64,000 nucleotides of DNA from Argopecten irradians (taxonomy: Eukaryota > Mollusca > Bivalvia > Pectinida > Pectinidae), in contig NC_091147.1 in assembly GCF_041381155.1 (NCBI RefSeq), positions 14,780,318 through 14,844,317 on the forward strand, written 5' to 3'. Made by a program: the position numbers and the translations under genes. The notes under the pieces were generated by a model. It did not search any database. It was not told where the DNA came from and saw nothing but the letters and a program-made list of their open reading frames with translations. This document shows, in pieces, positions 11,901-23,962 of the stretch. Position 1 is the stretch's first letter; each line of letters opens with the position of its first letter.

Positions 11901-14900
11901 GATCTTGATCTTGCTGGTCCAGTGTACAGTCAATCACTGATATACTTGACCAAATACATACTTTCAAAAAATGAATGATTCTGTTGTCCAAATATATAGT
12001 CATAAGTTGTTTGGTTGTTAAAATATTTACAGATGCCAATGATATGGTTATCCCAATATCTAGCCATCATTGACCTTGATGACTCAATATGGTTTGAATT
12101 GATTCATTCTGTTATTTCATTGGTGTTATTCTCTCTCATTGATCTTAATTAATAATTTTCTTTAGTCTAAGCTTGTACTGCCTAAAGAAAGAATTTAAAG
12201 GCTTTATTTTCTAAGGGTGAATGCATTTGGCAAATCATGTCTTTAAAATGGAGTTAATAATAGTATTGTGGAAACGGTTTGGATTATTTCTTAACCTTAT
12301 GCAGGTTTGCAGGAAAAACTGAGTCAAAGAGACGATCATCATTTCTACCTATTTAAGGTTTGTACATAATTTTGATAAGAATGTATTGGGAACTAAATTA
12401 ACTTATCATCGTTTTTCAAAGACATAGCCTTTAGTTTTGCTATGTCATAGTCCAAGAGTGGATATTACGACTGTTATAGTACCCCTTTGAATGTCAAGGA
12501 TATTTCAGATAAAATTTATATATGAAATTTGTAAAATTTATGTAAAGAATAATTTAAAGTCTAGGGTCTTTCAGAGTGAGTCAAAGCATATGCATCTAAA
12601 CCTATTGCACAACCAGATCCAGATCCCAGGTTGCTTGACATATTTATTCATAACAAATACACAATGTGACTTCTTTGCAATGTGTACCATTTACATTGTG
12701 ACTTTTTCTAAATTCATAAAGAATTTGTTTCTTTGAGTTTATTTCATACTTTTCTTGTGAAATGTATTTTGATTGGTTGTTTTATTGAACATACATTTTG
12801 ATTGGTTGCTATATTGAACATGTACCAGGGTATACATGTATTCTGATTGGTTTACTTTATCCTACAGGTGCTAAGAGCTCACATACTGCCATTAACAAAT
12901 GTTGCATTCAACAAGTCGGGATCAAGGTAAACTTCGATTTTCACTTATTAAATCCTTTGAATGGATTACAAGTGTATCAGTTTGTATTTAACAGCAATCA
13001 TTTTTTTTTAAACAAACAAATTGATTTGGTTAAAATGTATGAATACTGTACGTGTAGTTGCATTACTCCTATTCAAGCCTTAGAATTCCCTGAAATGAAA
13101 ATTACCAGTACTTTAGAATTATCAAAATTTTTTGGATGAACTTAGATAGTTAAGGCTTAACTCTGTGTATTTGCTTCAGAAAAGTACATGAACTACATGT
13201 ACACAAAATAAATAATCCAATAATTATTCCTTATATTGATTAATTTATTTCAAATTTTATTTTGTTCCTCAAGTTTTGGTTTTGCCACATATGTTCCCAT
13301 ATGCACATTATCGGTAGTAAAAATAAGCCATGGAGTGACTTAACACTACCTAGTGTCACGATCAGTGTGTGTCTGTGACCAAGATATGGACAGTAGCCAT
13401 CAAAAGCTCTTAGTCAGCTAGAGAAATAAATATATGATGCTGCATTTAGCCCACTCACATTGCTTTGTTGCAGTTTTATCACAGGTAGTTATGACAGAAC
13501 ATGTAAAGTCTGGGATACTGCCTCAGGAGAGGAACTTCATACCCTGGAAGGACACAGGAATGTTGTTTATGCTATTGCTTTCAACAATCCATATGGGTAA
13601 GTATACTGCATCATATACAAGGGGTTACTTTCCTGAAATAACCCTAGTAGCTGATGGGACTTTGATTAAATATAAAATCAAACCAAATTTTATTTACTTA
13701 TTCACCCTCAGTGTCTCACAATCAAGAGTTACTCCTGTTAAATCTCATAGGAATTAAAATGCTAGTTTATCTCAAAATTATAAAGCTGAACTATAAAGAT
13801 ACTCCATAGGTTTGTTGAGATTTTGGTTAGTCTACTGAATAGATGTCAGTGGTCATAACCAATTAGTCATGGTTAGTTAAAGGTACAATAGAATAAATCA
13901 AGGTCATGTACAAATATGCTTAGAAAAGTAAGATACCTTAATTATAACTAAGTCTCAAGACTAATTAAATTTTACAGTGTGTGGATGTATATAGTGGAGC
14001 ATTAATTTCGCCCCTTTGGTTTTGTTATTTCAGTGACAAGATAGCTACTGGTTCTTTTGATAAAACATGCAAGTTGTGGAGTTCAGAGACGGGCAAGTGC
14101 TTCCATACATTCCGAGGTCATACTGCTGAAATTGTAAGTGGTTTACCAAAAGTGTCATGTCTTTGTATGTTTTGAGACCGTATGATTACACCTCCATCTC
14201 TTTTACCCCCGGTCCACCCCAACTGCGAACGATGCGTGTATATAAACCCCTACCGCTCTACCGCTGACTTGTATCGATGTATTGAATGAGTGTAGTTATT
14301 TATAGACTCCAGTACTGTCGCCAAATCCACAGGTAAACTGGTACTGGATGCTACGCTCGGGCCTCTCATCCAGCTTAACGAAACTGAATGGCTAGTTAGC
14401 TTAACCGATCTATATATCATCAACAATGCGTCTGTATCTACTTAAAAACAAAACAAATATTCTTCAAATTGCATAAAAATTCACTTGACTAGTATTTCTT
14501 AATTTTAGATGTTTTAACAAATCTTCATATTTCTAGTAAAACTGCATATGAAACTCCTTATAGATCTAGCTATGCTCATTACGTAGGGAACCGCCATAAC
14601 ATGTCCCGGCTGCAGGCCGTGTGCAAAAAGTCAAAACACACGTGGGATTTATAAGACGAGTCCTAAACTGTCCTATATTTAGGATTTTCAATAAGTGGTT
14701 TGTAATATTATTACAGCAAAACTGACAAGCTAGAAGGTTAGTGGCATTTTAACCGTACTGTTATATATAATTAGCCATCAGCTTGGATCTGGTGCCGTAC
14801 AGATAGTGAGTTCACTCACGATGTGATTATTGCAAGCCAACGTAAATGCTATCGGAATGCTCTTTAAAGTTTGTTAATGATCTCAAACACACTTAAAACT

Positions 14901-17900
14901 TATTGTGGCAATATTAAAGTAACTAAATTATAATATTTTCAAATAGTTCTGATAACTATTCATGTGTAATATCTCCAGACATTGACATGTGTACGGATCG
15001 AATACGGCGGACTGCCAATGTTTTTGACATGTTCTGCAAGATATATTTCACTGTTTCAGTTACGGTGGCCAATAAAAGAAAACAAGCACAGTGCAATTAT
15101 ATTATGTTATTTCTTCTAAATACAACACTTTTTGTGCAAGTTGTCAAGCATTTATTGTGAATGTTTTGCAATGAAATTACCACCTTTATAACACTGAATT
15201 TGTGGTTCCCCGGACATCGTTTTCCCCAAAATTTGAATGCGCAAAATATACCGATAGTAGATTTTTTTCAGTATTTAAAGCCATAAGAAAAATTACATGT
15301 GCAAAGTACACTGGTGTGTAAGTAACACAAGATTTTACGGTATTTGTAACATTTACGATTGTGTTTGGTATAGCTGATGTAGCCAGAGCGCCCCGCGATT
15401 TACCTGTGGATTTGGCGACAGTACTCGAGTCTAAAAATAGCCACGTTGTGTCGGTAGAGTGTTAGCGTTTATCGCTACACGGTACAGAATTTCTCGCTGT
15501 GTTACAAATCAATCGATTGACGGTAAGGAACTTCATAATATCTATCATTCGCAGTTGGGGTGGACCGGGTGTAAGCGTGAAATTGACATATTGATCAATG
15601 GCTCTGTCGCATGCTACCACATGACATTAGAAATTATTCTATTACCATTATGTTGTGAAAAATTATTTGAACCACTTTATATATGAATCAAATATAAAAA
15701 CAAAACTTTTGTTATCTGTTTGTGTAAATAGGACAACAAAAACAAACAAAATTTACATTCGTTGTAGTTTTAATCCTTATCTTGCCATTTCAATTTTATT
15801 TTATTCATGGTATAGACATATGAATAAAACACACTTATAAAGAGCTAGTGAGTTACCATTGTCTCTTGTACTTGTTATTGTTTCAATCTTTAGTTTCATA
15901 ATCATCAGTTAGGTTATTTTTTGTGTTAACTTAAAACATCTACAATGATAATTATACCTGTACTAATTGGATTTATTTTGTAACTAATAGGTGTGTCTCA
16001 GTTTTAACCCCCAAAGTTCTGTGATAGCCACCGGTAGTATGGACACCACCGCCAAACTTTGGGATGTTGAAACAGGACAGGAGAAGGCTACACTATCGGT
16101 AAAAACTTCTTAATTTGAGTTTATTCATATTTTTGAATTCAAACTATCGGTAAAAACTTCTTAATTCTAGTTTATTCATATTTTTGAATTCAAAGTACAC
16201 TTAAAGAAATTTGTTCCTTTGAATATAATTTTGTACTAAACCTTTATTTTGTAGAAGCCTCTCTTTGCTGTATTAGATCCATTCAACCATAAAAACATTT
16301 ATTCAGTAGAATAATTGTTTTAATGATGATGTTTCACAATTACCTAATATATTTGATCCATTGATTATAGGGAAAATATTTATACAGTATACATTAACAG
16401 TTGAATTTAAACTATTGCCTGTTTTCACAGTTGCTCTATAAGAGCAAGCTTTTAAAGCGCATTATGTCTCCATTTGATGTTAAAAATAAATTGATTTCAT
16501 TCATCAATCCTGGTTTTAAAATCCATGCCGCAATTTAAAGACTTATCATACTACAATTTATGATTACAAAATATGAAGAGATTGAATAGTGAGATAATCC
16601 TTGTATGTTATCAACCAATCTCTTTGACATCTTTTTTTTTCTTATTATGTGTAATATGTGTATATGTTTTACTTCTGTTTACAGGGTCATTCAGCTGAAA
16701 TCATATCCTTATCGTTCAGTTCTAATGGCCGCCAGCTCATCACAGGTTCATTTGATCACACAGTGTCTGTCTGGGATGTCACCAATGGAAAGTAGGTCAA
16801 AGTTCAATCAGTACAACATAGGTCAATGTCATTCCATTCTTATTCTGACACAGCACTCTTGTTGCATGTGAAGAGGGCGCTCTAGGGCTAATTTAGACTA
16901 TGCCAATTGTTATTGTATTTATTTAGCACCTGACAGTATCATATCCTGAAATCAAAATTACACTTGAATACTATTTATTAATTTCGAAGTGGTAGACGAA
17001 ATGCTTTAAATATGTCTATCTTTCTGTGATTTCAGGAAAATCCACACTTTGATTGGTCACAGGGCAGAAATCAGTAGTGCCCAGTTCAATTACGATTGTT
17101 CTCTCATTGCCACTGGCTCCATGGACAAAACATGTCGCATCTGGAATGCAAAAACAGGTAAGTGATGCAAACAATTAAAACAAATAACAAACAAAAATAC
17201 TGCTGCATGTTTTGTTCATTGTGCAGAATTTGTTGTTGACTTTGTGTTAGCTGTGAAACCATGAATATAAAAACAGCAACAATTTTGTTTTGAATATTAT
17301 TGTCTTTAATGCTCAATTCCGTCTTTGCATATTACAGAGTAAGCTCCCTTGCAGATGGGTATCAATTGTTATGTCATTATTTTGTGAGCGCAATTCATGT
17401 CGTTATCTCTGAAAAGTATGACATTACGCTCACAAACACATCAATACCTACCCGCAAGGGCAGATAACTCTGTAATGTGCAAATACAAAATTGGCTACCC
17501 ATGAATATCAAACTCTGAGTCACCAAAAAAAGTACACATGATGAATATTTAATGTTATACTGCAATAAAAACTTCACATTCTGTGGCTTAAATTCTGTTT
17601 CACACTCAATTTTTTGTCTGCTTTAAAATTTAACCAAAGTATTTCACCACTGTAGGTAAATGTGACGCTACATTACGTGGCCATGATGATGAGGTACTGG
17701 ATGTTGGGTTTGATTACACGGGGCAACACTTACTGACAGCTTCGGCTGACGCAACCGCTCGGGTCTACAATACCACAACTCACCAACTCATCTGTAAGCT
17801 GGAAGGCCATGAGGGCGAAATATCAAAGGTAAGCTGGAAGGCTATGATTGTGAAATATCAAAGGTAAGCTTGAGGGCCATGATCGAGGGTGAAATTTCAA

Positions 17901-19258
17901 AGGCATTCGAGATGAAAAAGGAAATGTTACCTAGATATACATGATGGCAAAATATGAAAAATGAGTATCAGAACAATGACCATGAAATATCAAAATGTAA
18001 GTTTGAGGGCATTGAGGTGAAAAATTGAAGTTAACTTAACCTTCAGGACCATGAGGGCAAGGTTACAAAAGTTTCATAAACTGTGTGGGCAAAATATCTG
18101 AAGTTAATATGGCCAATGAATGTGAAAAATAAGAAGATAATAGATGTTAATGAGTACAAAATATAATAGGTAGGGTAAATGGCAAATGAGGTAAAATAAA
18201 TTTTAGAAAATAACGAGAACTGTATGAGTACAAATTGATATTCCAGGTTTGATGTTCGTCAAAATATCAATATCATCAGGAAAGTTTTGATGTCGGTCGA
18301 AATATCAATATTGATATTGAAATGCAGGGGAAGGGGGCATGAGGTAGAAATATTGATATTGTATGCAAAGCGGGATAGAAAGACAAATAATGTGTCATTT
18401 CTGTCTTATTTATTTACAGATCTGTTTTAACCCACAAGGAACTTCAGTATTAACAGCAAGCTCTGACAAAACAGCGCGACTCTGGGATCCAGAAAACGGT
18501 TCTTGTAAACAAATTCTGGAGGGACACTCGGATGAAATATTCAGCTGTGCTTTTAATTATGAAGGAAATACAGTAATTACAGGTAGGGTGCTTCTTATTT
18601 ATTAAAGTATTTTAGTAATGCTGGATTTATACCTAGTCACATTTTATCTCACCTATTAATTAAACTATGTTCTATTGAACAAACAAGATACTGTATACAG
18701 TAAATCATGTTCATAACTACAACACTAACAATGAATTTATTGTTACTACATAATATTTTCCTTTCCCTGTCAAGGTTCCTGGACGTTGTCTTTACAAATT
18801 CTTATCTCAGCTCTCCTATTAATTCTGAAGGTTTTATGTGTGATAATATAGAATTTAAATTTACAATAAAATCAACAATTTAGTTATGCTTCCCGCAACA
18901 AAGTTAAGTTGGGGTATACTGGAATCAGGTTGTCTGTCTGTCGGTCCGTCTGTCAGTAGACACAACTTTGTCAGACAAACTCCTCCTAAACTACTTGACA
19001 GATTTTGATAAAATTTGGTACACAGAACCCTGACATAAAGGGGAGTTGAGTGAACTATGTAGGGTTCTGCAATGTCCCCTATTAATGGAGTTATTACTAA
19101 ATTTGTGCAGTGGGGATTATAAGTCGTCCACTCTGGTAAACGTTCTAGTTATTTCTGAATCGGTAAATTATATGATATTAAACCTAAAATTTCAATAAAA
19201 ATGATTTTACATTATTTTTGCAGGGAGTAAAGACAACACGTGTCGAATATGGAGGTGA
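5987..19258 (+). CDS. DAW1: DAW1 (ODA16/WDR69), dynein assembly factor with WD repeats
   Basis: Cargo adaptor that loads outer-arm dynein onto intraflagellar transport for motile cilia. Thirteen exons, all GT/AG and phase-consistent: 5987-6026, 11105-11177, 11549-11640, 12305-12357, 12868-12926, 13474-13596, 14034-14133, 15991-16098, 16685-16791, 17036-17157, 17656-17828, 18420-18582, 19224-19258. They total 1248 nt, that is 415 residues, the same length as human DAW1. The N-terminus is [14 protein letters not shown], and the next exon gives [10 protein letters not shown] as in the human protein. The WD propeller follows, with repeated GSxDxTxKLWD blocks (for example [11 protein letters not shown] and [11 protein letters not shown]) and GHxxEI turns; I count about eight blades. 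It ends DNTCRIWR before TGA. Intron 1 is 5.1 kb and contains a whole hAT transposon. Introns 8 and 11 begin with tandem copies of the preceding exon end and splice donor. No coding damage seen. Confidence 0.97.
6519..9776 (+). mobile_element. hAT-superfamily DNA transposon, structurally complete
   Basis: The ends are perfect 11-bp inverted repeats, CAGCGTGCCCC at 6519 and GGGGCACGCTG ending at 9776. They are flanked by an identical 6-bp duplication TTTATC (6513-6518 and 9777-9782). The single gene inside, 6904-9199, encodes a hAT transposase with all recognised motifs. hAT elements usually make 8-bp duplications; 5- and 6-bp subgroups are also known, and this copy would fit the latter. The insertion lies in DAW1 intron 1, same orientation as the host gene. 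Intact ends, an identical flank and an open gene suggest a young copy. Confidence 0.88.
6904..9199 (+). CDS. hAT transposase, KIAA1586/ZNF862-like, two exons
   Basis: Cuts and pastes its own transposon. Exon 1 is 6904-7248 and exon 2 is 7514-9199, joined in phase 0 across a 265-bp intron (GTGAGA...TGGCAG), giving 676 residues. Residues ~50-105 look like a BED/TTF-type zinc finger (CNIC followed by HQDSNPH). The RNase H-like core shows the first Asp in LMFDESLD, the second in [10 protein letters not shown], and the catalytic Glu in PCERGFS within the C-terminal dimerisation region ([17 protein letters not shown]). The insertion domain has the h[11 protein letters not shown] motif. The N-terminus [13 protein letters not shown] resembles a PCNA-interacting peptide. 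ATG at 6904 was chosen over an upstream in-frame ATG (6736) because the charged MEPSKK start fits relatives better. No internal stop seen, so it may be active. Confidence 0.88.
9835..10425. repeat. Widely spaced inverted repeat just outside the hAT element
   Basis: AGGGACCTATTTTCGTCA near 9838 is mirrored by TGACGAAAATAGGTCCCT near 10403, an 18-bp perfect inverted pair about 550 bp apart. The interior is unremarkable. It may mark the ends of another small element, but I found no flanking duplication. It lies in DAW1 intron 1. Confidence 0.4.
14206..15571. mobile_element. Non-autonomous TIR element with TA target duplication
   Basis: The ends CCCCCGGTCCACCCCAACTG and its complement (GGGGTGGACCGGGTG) are flanked by TA at 14204-14205 and 15572-15573. 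Inverted similarity continues inward for about 130 bp, including ACTGTCGCCAAATCCACAGG on the left and its complement near 15400-15420. No transposase is visible in the 1.37 kb. A TA duplication is typical of Tc1/mariner-type mobilisation; the family is not identified. It occupies most of DAW1 intron 7. Confidence 0.75.
16093..16194 (+). repeat. 51-bp tandem duplication spanning the DAW1 exon 8 donor
   Basis: CTATCGGTAAAAACTTCTTA occurs at 16093 and again at 16144, a period of 51 bp, with only two or three differences across the unit. The first copy contains the real exon end and splice donor (GT at 16099-16100); the second carries an identical donor at 16150. Reading into the second copy meets a stop within five codons, so use of the second donor would truncate the protein. 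Confidence 0.9.
17334..17483. mobile_element. Short palindromic MITE (TTTGCATATTACAG family), copy 1
   Basis: Begins TTTGCATATTACAGAGT and ends with the near-complement CTCTGTAATGTGCAAA. The centre also contains mirrored GAGCGCAATTCATG and ATTACGCTCAC parts. At ~150 bp it is typical of a miniature inverted-repeat element. Related copies lie at 20298, 22509, 28960 and 37169. It is in DAW1 intron 10. Confidence 0.75.
17794..17898 (+). repeat. 35-bp tandem triplication spanning the DAW1 exon 11 donor
   Basis: GTAAGCTGGAAGGC occurs at 17794 (inside the exon) and 17829 (the true donor), and GTAAGCTTGAGGGC occurs at 17864. The period is 35 bp, with the unit also containing GAAATATCAAAG. More degraded echoes continue for another ~200 bp of the intron. 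Each unit supplies a donor-like GTAAGCT; the central one restores the conserved [10 protein letters not shown] reading. Confidence 0.88.
18890..19145. repeat. Dispersed repeat fragment with GTCTGTCTGTCGGTCCG core
   Basis: Contains the pyrimidine-rich TGTCTGTCTGTCGGTCCGTC, then ACTACTTGACAGATTTTGAT and AAATTTGGTACACAGAAC. The combination resembles interspersed repeats common in mollusc introns. No termini or duplication found. It is in DAW1 intron 12. Confidence 0.4.
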
Positions 19259-20297
19259 TGTTAGCAGACAAAAGTCAATGACAGTATTACAACATTTTTA
19301 CCAGTACGTGTGATGACTGGTCCATAAATCATACCAAATTCTTCATCTTCATCAATAGACTCCAGTCATGTACTGCAAGAACTAGCTCATATTCAGCTCC
19401 AGGATATGGAACTCAGTGATGCACTTAAGCTTGCCTTATGGTTGATGTGTATTTGCTAGATATGGTCATCAATTTTGGAGTATTTATCAGATGATAATCA
19501 AGCTACAGTTATGCTGTAAAATTGGAATTGTTCGCAGCATGGAAATTTGCTTTTAATATATCAATTTAATTAAATTGTGGTGAATATATTTATATAAACA
19601 AGTGTAGAAATAAAAAAGCACAAATTCTGAAATATGAATAATTCCATCATAGGTGCACTGTATGAAACTTATTTTAAAACTGAAAAATATCCACATTTAC
19701 GTTATTGTTATAATTCAATTGCTCATTTCAAAAATGAATGTCTAAAATACAATAGTCATGTAGTATTAGAAAAACTTAAGAGAAGGGGACTTTGAGAATT
19801 TTTCACACTACACAGTCATCTATCCATAGGTCTGAGATGCTTATTAACTGTTACATTAAGTTATAGTTTTGCATGGAATTAACCAGTAGTGAATGCTTGA
19901 TTTGAATGAATTAAGTCACAAAAATAATGTATATATATATTGTATTTATCATATTTTGATTGAGTGATCGGTTATGTTAACGTTTTCATTTTAATGCATA
20001 TTTTGTTTACACTGTATCAAATACAGTAATCTCACATCTGACCAGTCAAGAAATAACTTCTGCTGCATTGTATCATCACTTTGAAGAATACTTTCTACAC
20101 TGACATTTGTTACCAATATTCAATCATTACTGTTGTTAGGTATTAGCATCATGATAGAACAAAGCCAGGAATACACCGTGATCAAGAATGTCTTATAGGT
20201 GGGATGAATTTTGAATTTAATTGGTGGCATTATGTACAAGTTTGTATGTGTGATGTAAGTGTTTGTTACTGAAGGGAAGCTCTAGATAGTCTCTGTC

Positions 20298-20453
20298 TTT
20301 GCATATTACAGAGTTACCTCCCTTGCAGGTATAGCTTTCAATCGTGAAGTCCTCATTTCATGAGCGAAACTCATGTTGTGCAAGTTTGATGTTATGCTAT
20401 TGCAAAATACATTACGTCAAAAGCTGTAAGAGCAAATAACTGTAATATGCAAA
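20298..20453. mobile_element. Short palindromic MITE (TTTGCATATTACAG family), copy 2
   Basis: Left end TTTGCATATTACAGAGTTAC, right end AACTGTAATATGCAAA, interior with CTCCCTTGCAGG and mirrored half-sites. It belongs to the same family as 17334-17483. It lies downstream of DAW1. Confidence 0.75.
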
Positions 20454-22235
20454 TACAGAATAATGAAGTCCGTTCGAATTTAACAAGGATTAAGTTATTA
20501 CATTGCCGTTTCTTGTGTCTTTAATATATCATGTTATGGATTCTGAAATATGTAAATTTCAATAATTATGACATTGTAGCTAGATTTGTATAAATCTATA
20601 TTTCTAATGCAGATTCAAGTTCATTATCTGAGTTGATACTAAGTGATGAACATCAAATAATTTTTTTTTTAGATTGAATGTCATTTACAGTAATTAGAAT
20701 CCAGAATTTATGGATTCTTAATGACATTCAATCAAATTAAAAATTTGTCTGAGTGTCTTTCTTGTCACTGATACTGTACAAGTGCTTGTTTTAATTTAAG
20801 AAATTATTATTGTTGTCTTCACATATAAAAATAATTCTTCTGTAAGTTTAATGAATTTACTTTGATATTTGAAGCATTCACCATGATAGGGAATTGTCAA
20901 ATTATAATCATTATATATTATGTAAAATTCCACTGATAAGTTAGATGCCTATGAATTCTTGATACAGTACTACACCAATGAGTATAATAAATAAAAAGTT
21001 TTTTCACAAGTGTGACTCAAACAGATACACCTCACACCCTTTCAAGTCCGATTGAATATATTTATTAACGGCCTAGCTAAAGATTGTGTTTTTCTAATAA
21101 ATGTATAACTGTGTGATGAATAGAAATTCATATTGATCAGACAGATCTATTATACATTGGTATTATAAACCAGTCAACAGTGTGACCATTTAATTTAGTT
21201 TCAAAATCAGAGACTCTCAGTTTGACAGTTAAAATTTGTGATTTTTCTTTAAAAAAAGAAACAGTACATGTACTAGATTTTTTACATGTTTTAATGTATC
21301 CAATACGTATAGAGTACTAGTGTCGTGACAGTAAAAGATAGATAATTTTATCTATTACCTGGTATTAGTTATTCTCTCATCATAAAATCTCCTATATCAC
21401 AATATAATTACAGATTAATAAATCTGCATAATAAAAAGCTGGAATAGGATCAGTTTAATTTGATTAGATTTGGGAATATTACCAATCCAAAAATGTTTTC
21501 TGTTACCATGATAAAATTGTTTTCATATTTACCATACATTGACCAATAGAAAAAAAAGGACGTTATGATATATGAATTTCCAGGTACACAATATAGTATA
21601 TTTATTGTTAATCCCATCCACTTTTAAACATGCTGTGTGATTGTATTTAACATTCCATATGATAGTTGATGAAATTTACATATAGAATCAACATTCCTTT
21701 ATTTATATACATCTATATTATATTTTTAATCTGATTTATTTATTGAAACTGAAATCCATCCCCAGTTTTCTCTCCGTCCTGAACTTGTGTTATATGATAT
21801 ACATGTACATGTATTTTTGAATAGATTAAGGTTTGTGTTCTGTGTATTTTTAATTTATTGTGAATTATATATTTTTTTAATGTGTATATATGCATGAAAG
21901 AGTCAGACCTGCAGAATCTGTGTGTATGATTAATTCTTATTTCACAATGTGATTCAAAATAGACATTAGTCAGCCATACATCTGCACACCATCGCCATTC
22001 CAATTCTGGTATCGACAGTCACCTTTGTTGGTTGTAAACTGTAGTTTGTTTGAGTCCCCCGGGCTTCAGAAATGAGAAGGTCTTGCATTTGGGAGATAAT
22101 CAGAATAGATTATTAAATTAAATGTTGTCCAATATATATACATTTTTTTATATATAAGTGCCTGCTAATGGAAGTTCTCTGTATATGTAGATTTGACTGG
22201 ATTAATAGAACTAATGCAAAAAAAAAATAATATGT

Positions 22236-22440
22236 CTGTTTAGGGTTACCTGACCGACCCTAATTTTTGACCCACGACCCTAATTTGTTTTCCATTTTTC
22301 TATGAAAAAAAATTAAAAGTCGGGATTTCAATCACAGACTCCAGTTCCCGCCATTATTTTAGAGTGAAAGACACACACACACAAAAAAGTACTCCCGACC
22401 AACCGACCCTATTTTTTTTTGCCAATGTAAACCTAAACAT
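22236..22440. mobile_element. Small TIR repeat with GACCGACCCTAATTTTT words
   Basis: TGTTTAGGGTTACCTGACCG at the left is mirrored imperfectly by GTAAACCTAAACAT at the right. GACCGACCCTAATTTTT on the left and AACCGACCCTATTTTTT on the right appear as a direct pair. Length is about 205 bp. A CACACACACA microsatellite lies inside. The family is not identified. Confidence 0.45.
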
Positions 22441-22508
22441 ATTTTTTTGGCCTAATGAAATAAAAGTTCAGCAATCATCTCAGATTTTATGATGACCATA
22501 TTTCGTTT

Positions 22509-22679
22509 TTCCATGTTACAGAGTTATCTCCCATGTGGTAGATAAATCGATTGTGACATCATTATTTTGTTAGCAAAATTCACATTTTTTTCTCTGAAAA
22601 ATATGACATGGTGCTTGCAAACACATGATAGCATAATCAATACCTTCATACAAGGGCAGATAACTCTGTAATATGCAAA
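22509..22679. mobile_element. Short palindromic MITE (TTTGCATATTACAG family), copy 3
   Basis: Left end CATGTTACAGAGTTATCTCCC, slightly diverged; right end AACTCTGTAATATGCAAA. The interior shows GTGACATCATTATTTTGTTAG and mirrored TGACATGGTGC pieces shared with the other copies. Confidence 0.7.
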
Positions 22680-23962
22680 GATGGAATAAAATGAGAAATG
22701 TGAGATTTGGAAGCAAACATTTATGAAATCCCTTTTGATGGAAAGTTAACCTACATTATCTCTGTCATGGGGACATTAAGGTCAGATTGATATGTTAATA
22801 CTGCTGAATATGTGCTTGTTCTTCTGACTTCTTATTTATCCCGTTAAACAGTTGTTTTGTCAGTCTTTTTAAGAAATAACCTAAAATATTTCTAGATCTG
22901 CTGATGAAATTAGAAAATGTGTTTAGAGCAGTTTAATTTGTTATTATCTACCACTACTAGGGCCAGTCTCACTTTGATGATTTTGAACCACTTTATTTTA
23001 TGAGATACCAGTTTTCTCATAAGCTCCTAACAAGAATCCAGATGTTTCACAAATTATTCTATAAAATGTATAAATGTAGGGGTTGTCAGTAATAGGCCTT
23101 GATTGCAATTTTATGTACTTGTAATCGCGAATATGGTTGTATATGTGAAAATAGGAGCTGTGGTGTATAAACTTTAGTAGTCAAAGAGTGGATTGAAATA
23201 TTTTACTTCAATATAATTGTAGTTCAGCTTGTCTTTCTTCTGAAGTAATTTTTGGTCATATCTGCATATTTTTATAAAACGAGATTCAGCTCCTAGAAGT
23301 TATCCATGAAGGCTGCTAAATAATAGGTTACAATCCAATTTATAATATGTGTTATTGTAATTCTACCAAGTGATTGTTGTTGACAAGTGTTTCATCATGG
23401 ATATGGAATATTTAGTGCATCATTAATTCTTCAAACAGAGAATTCCTGTTAGAATGTGTTTGTCGTAGTCTGTTTTAAGTTGTTGCAAGTTTAAATAATG
23501 AGAGAACAACATTGGTTCAGGTTGACGAGAAGACAATTAGATTTATGGTATTTTGTTATGTGTGTGCAATTCACGCTTTCAAACAAATAAATGAAAGTAT
23601 AATTAAAGAAAGGTGGGTTTTTTTTGTAATTTTTTGTTATTTTGAGCATGTCAATTGAGGAAAATCTGGAATATGTCTGAACCTTGATATATGTGAATTG
23701 TGCTTTGAATTACACTTAACATAAAGCCTCTGGACCCTTTGCCAGGAGCATATACATGTACTGTAAACGTGGATGTTTTCGCAAGTGACTTAATATCACG
23801 ATTTTCCTTCATAAATCTTTCATGGTGTTGTAATTTTCGCAATAGATACACTTTCATACTTTTAACGACAATTTCTATACATGTACAGAATTTTAAGAGT
23901 CCCAGATGATCAATTTAAACACATTTTGACCTTTATATCAAGACCAATTGGCTATAATGACC

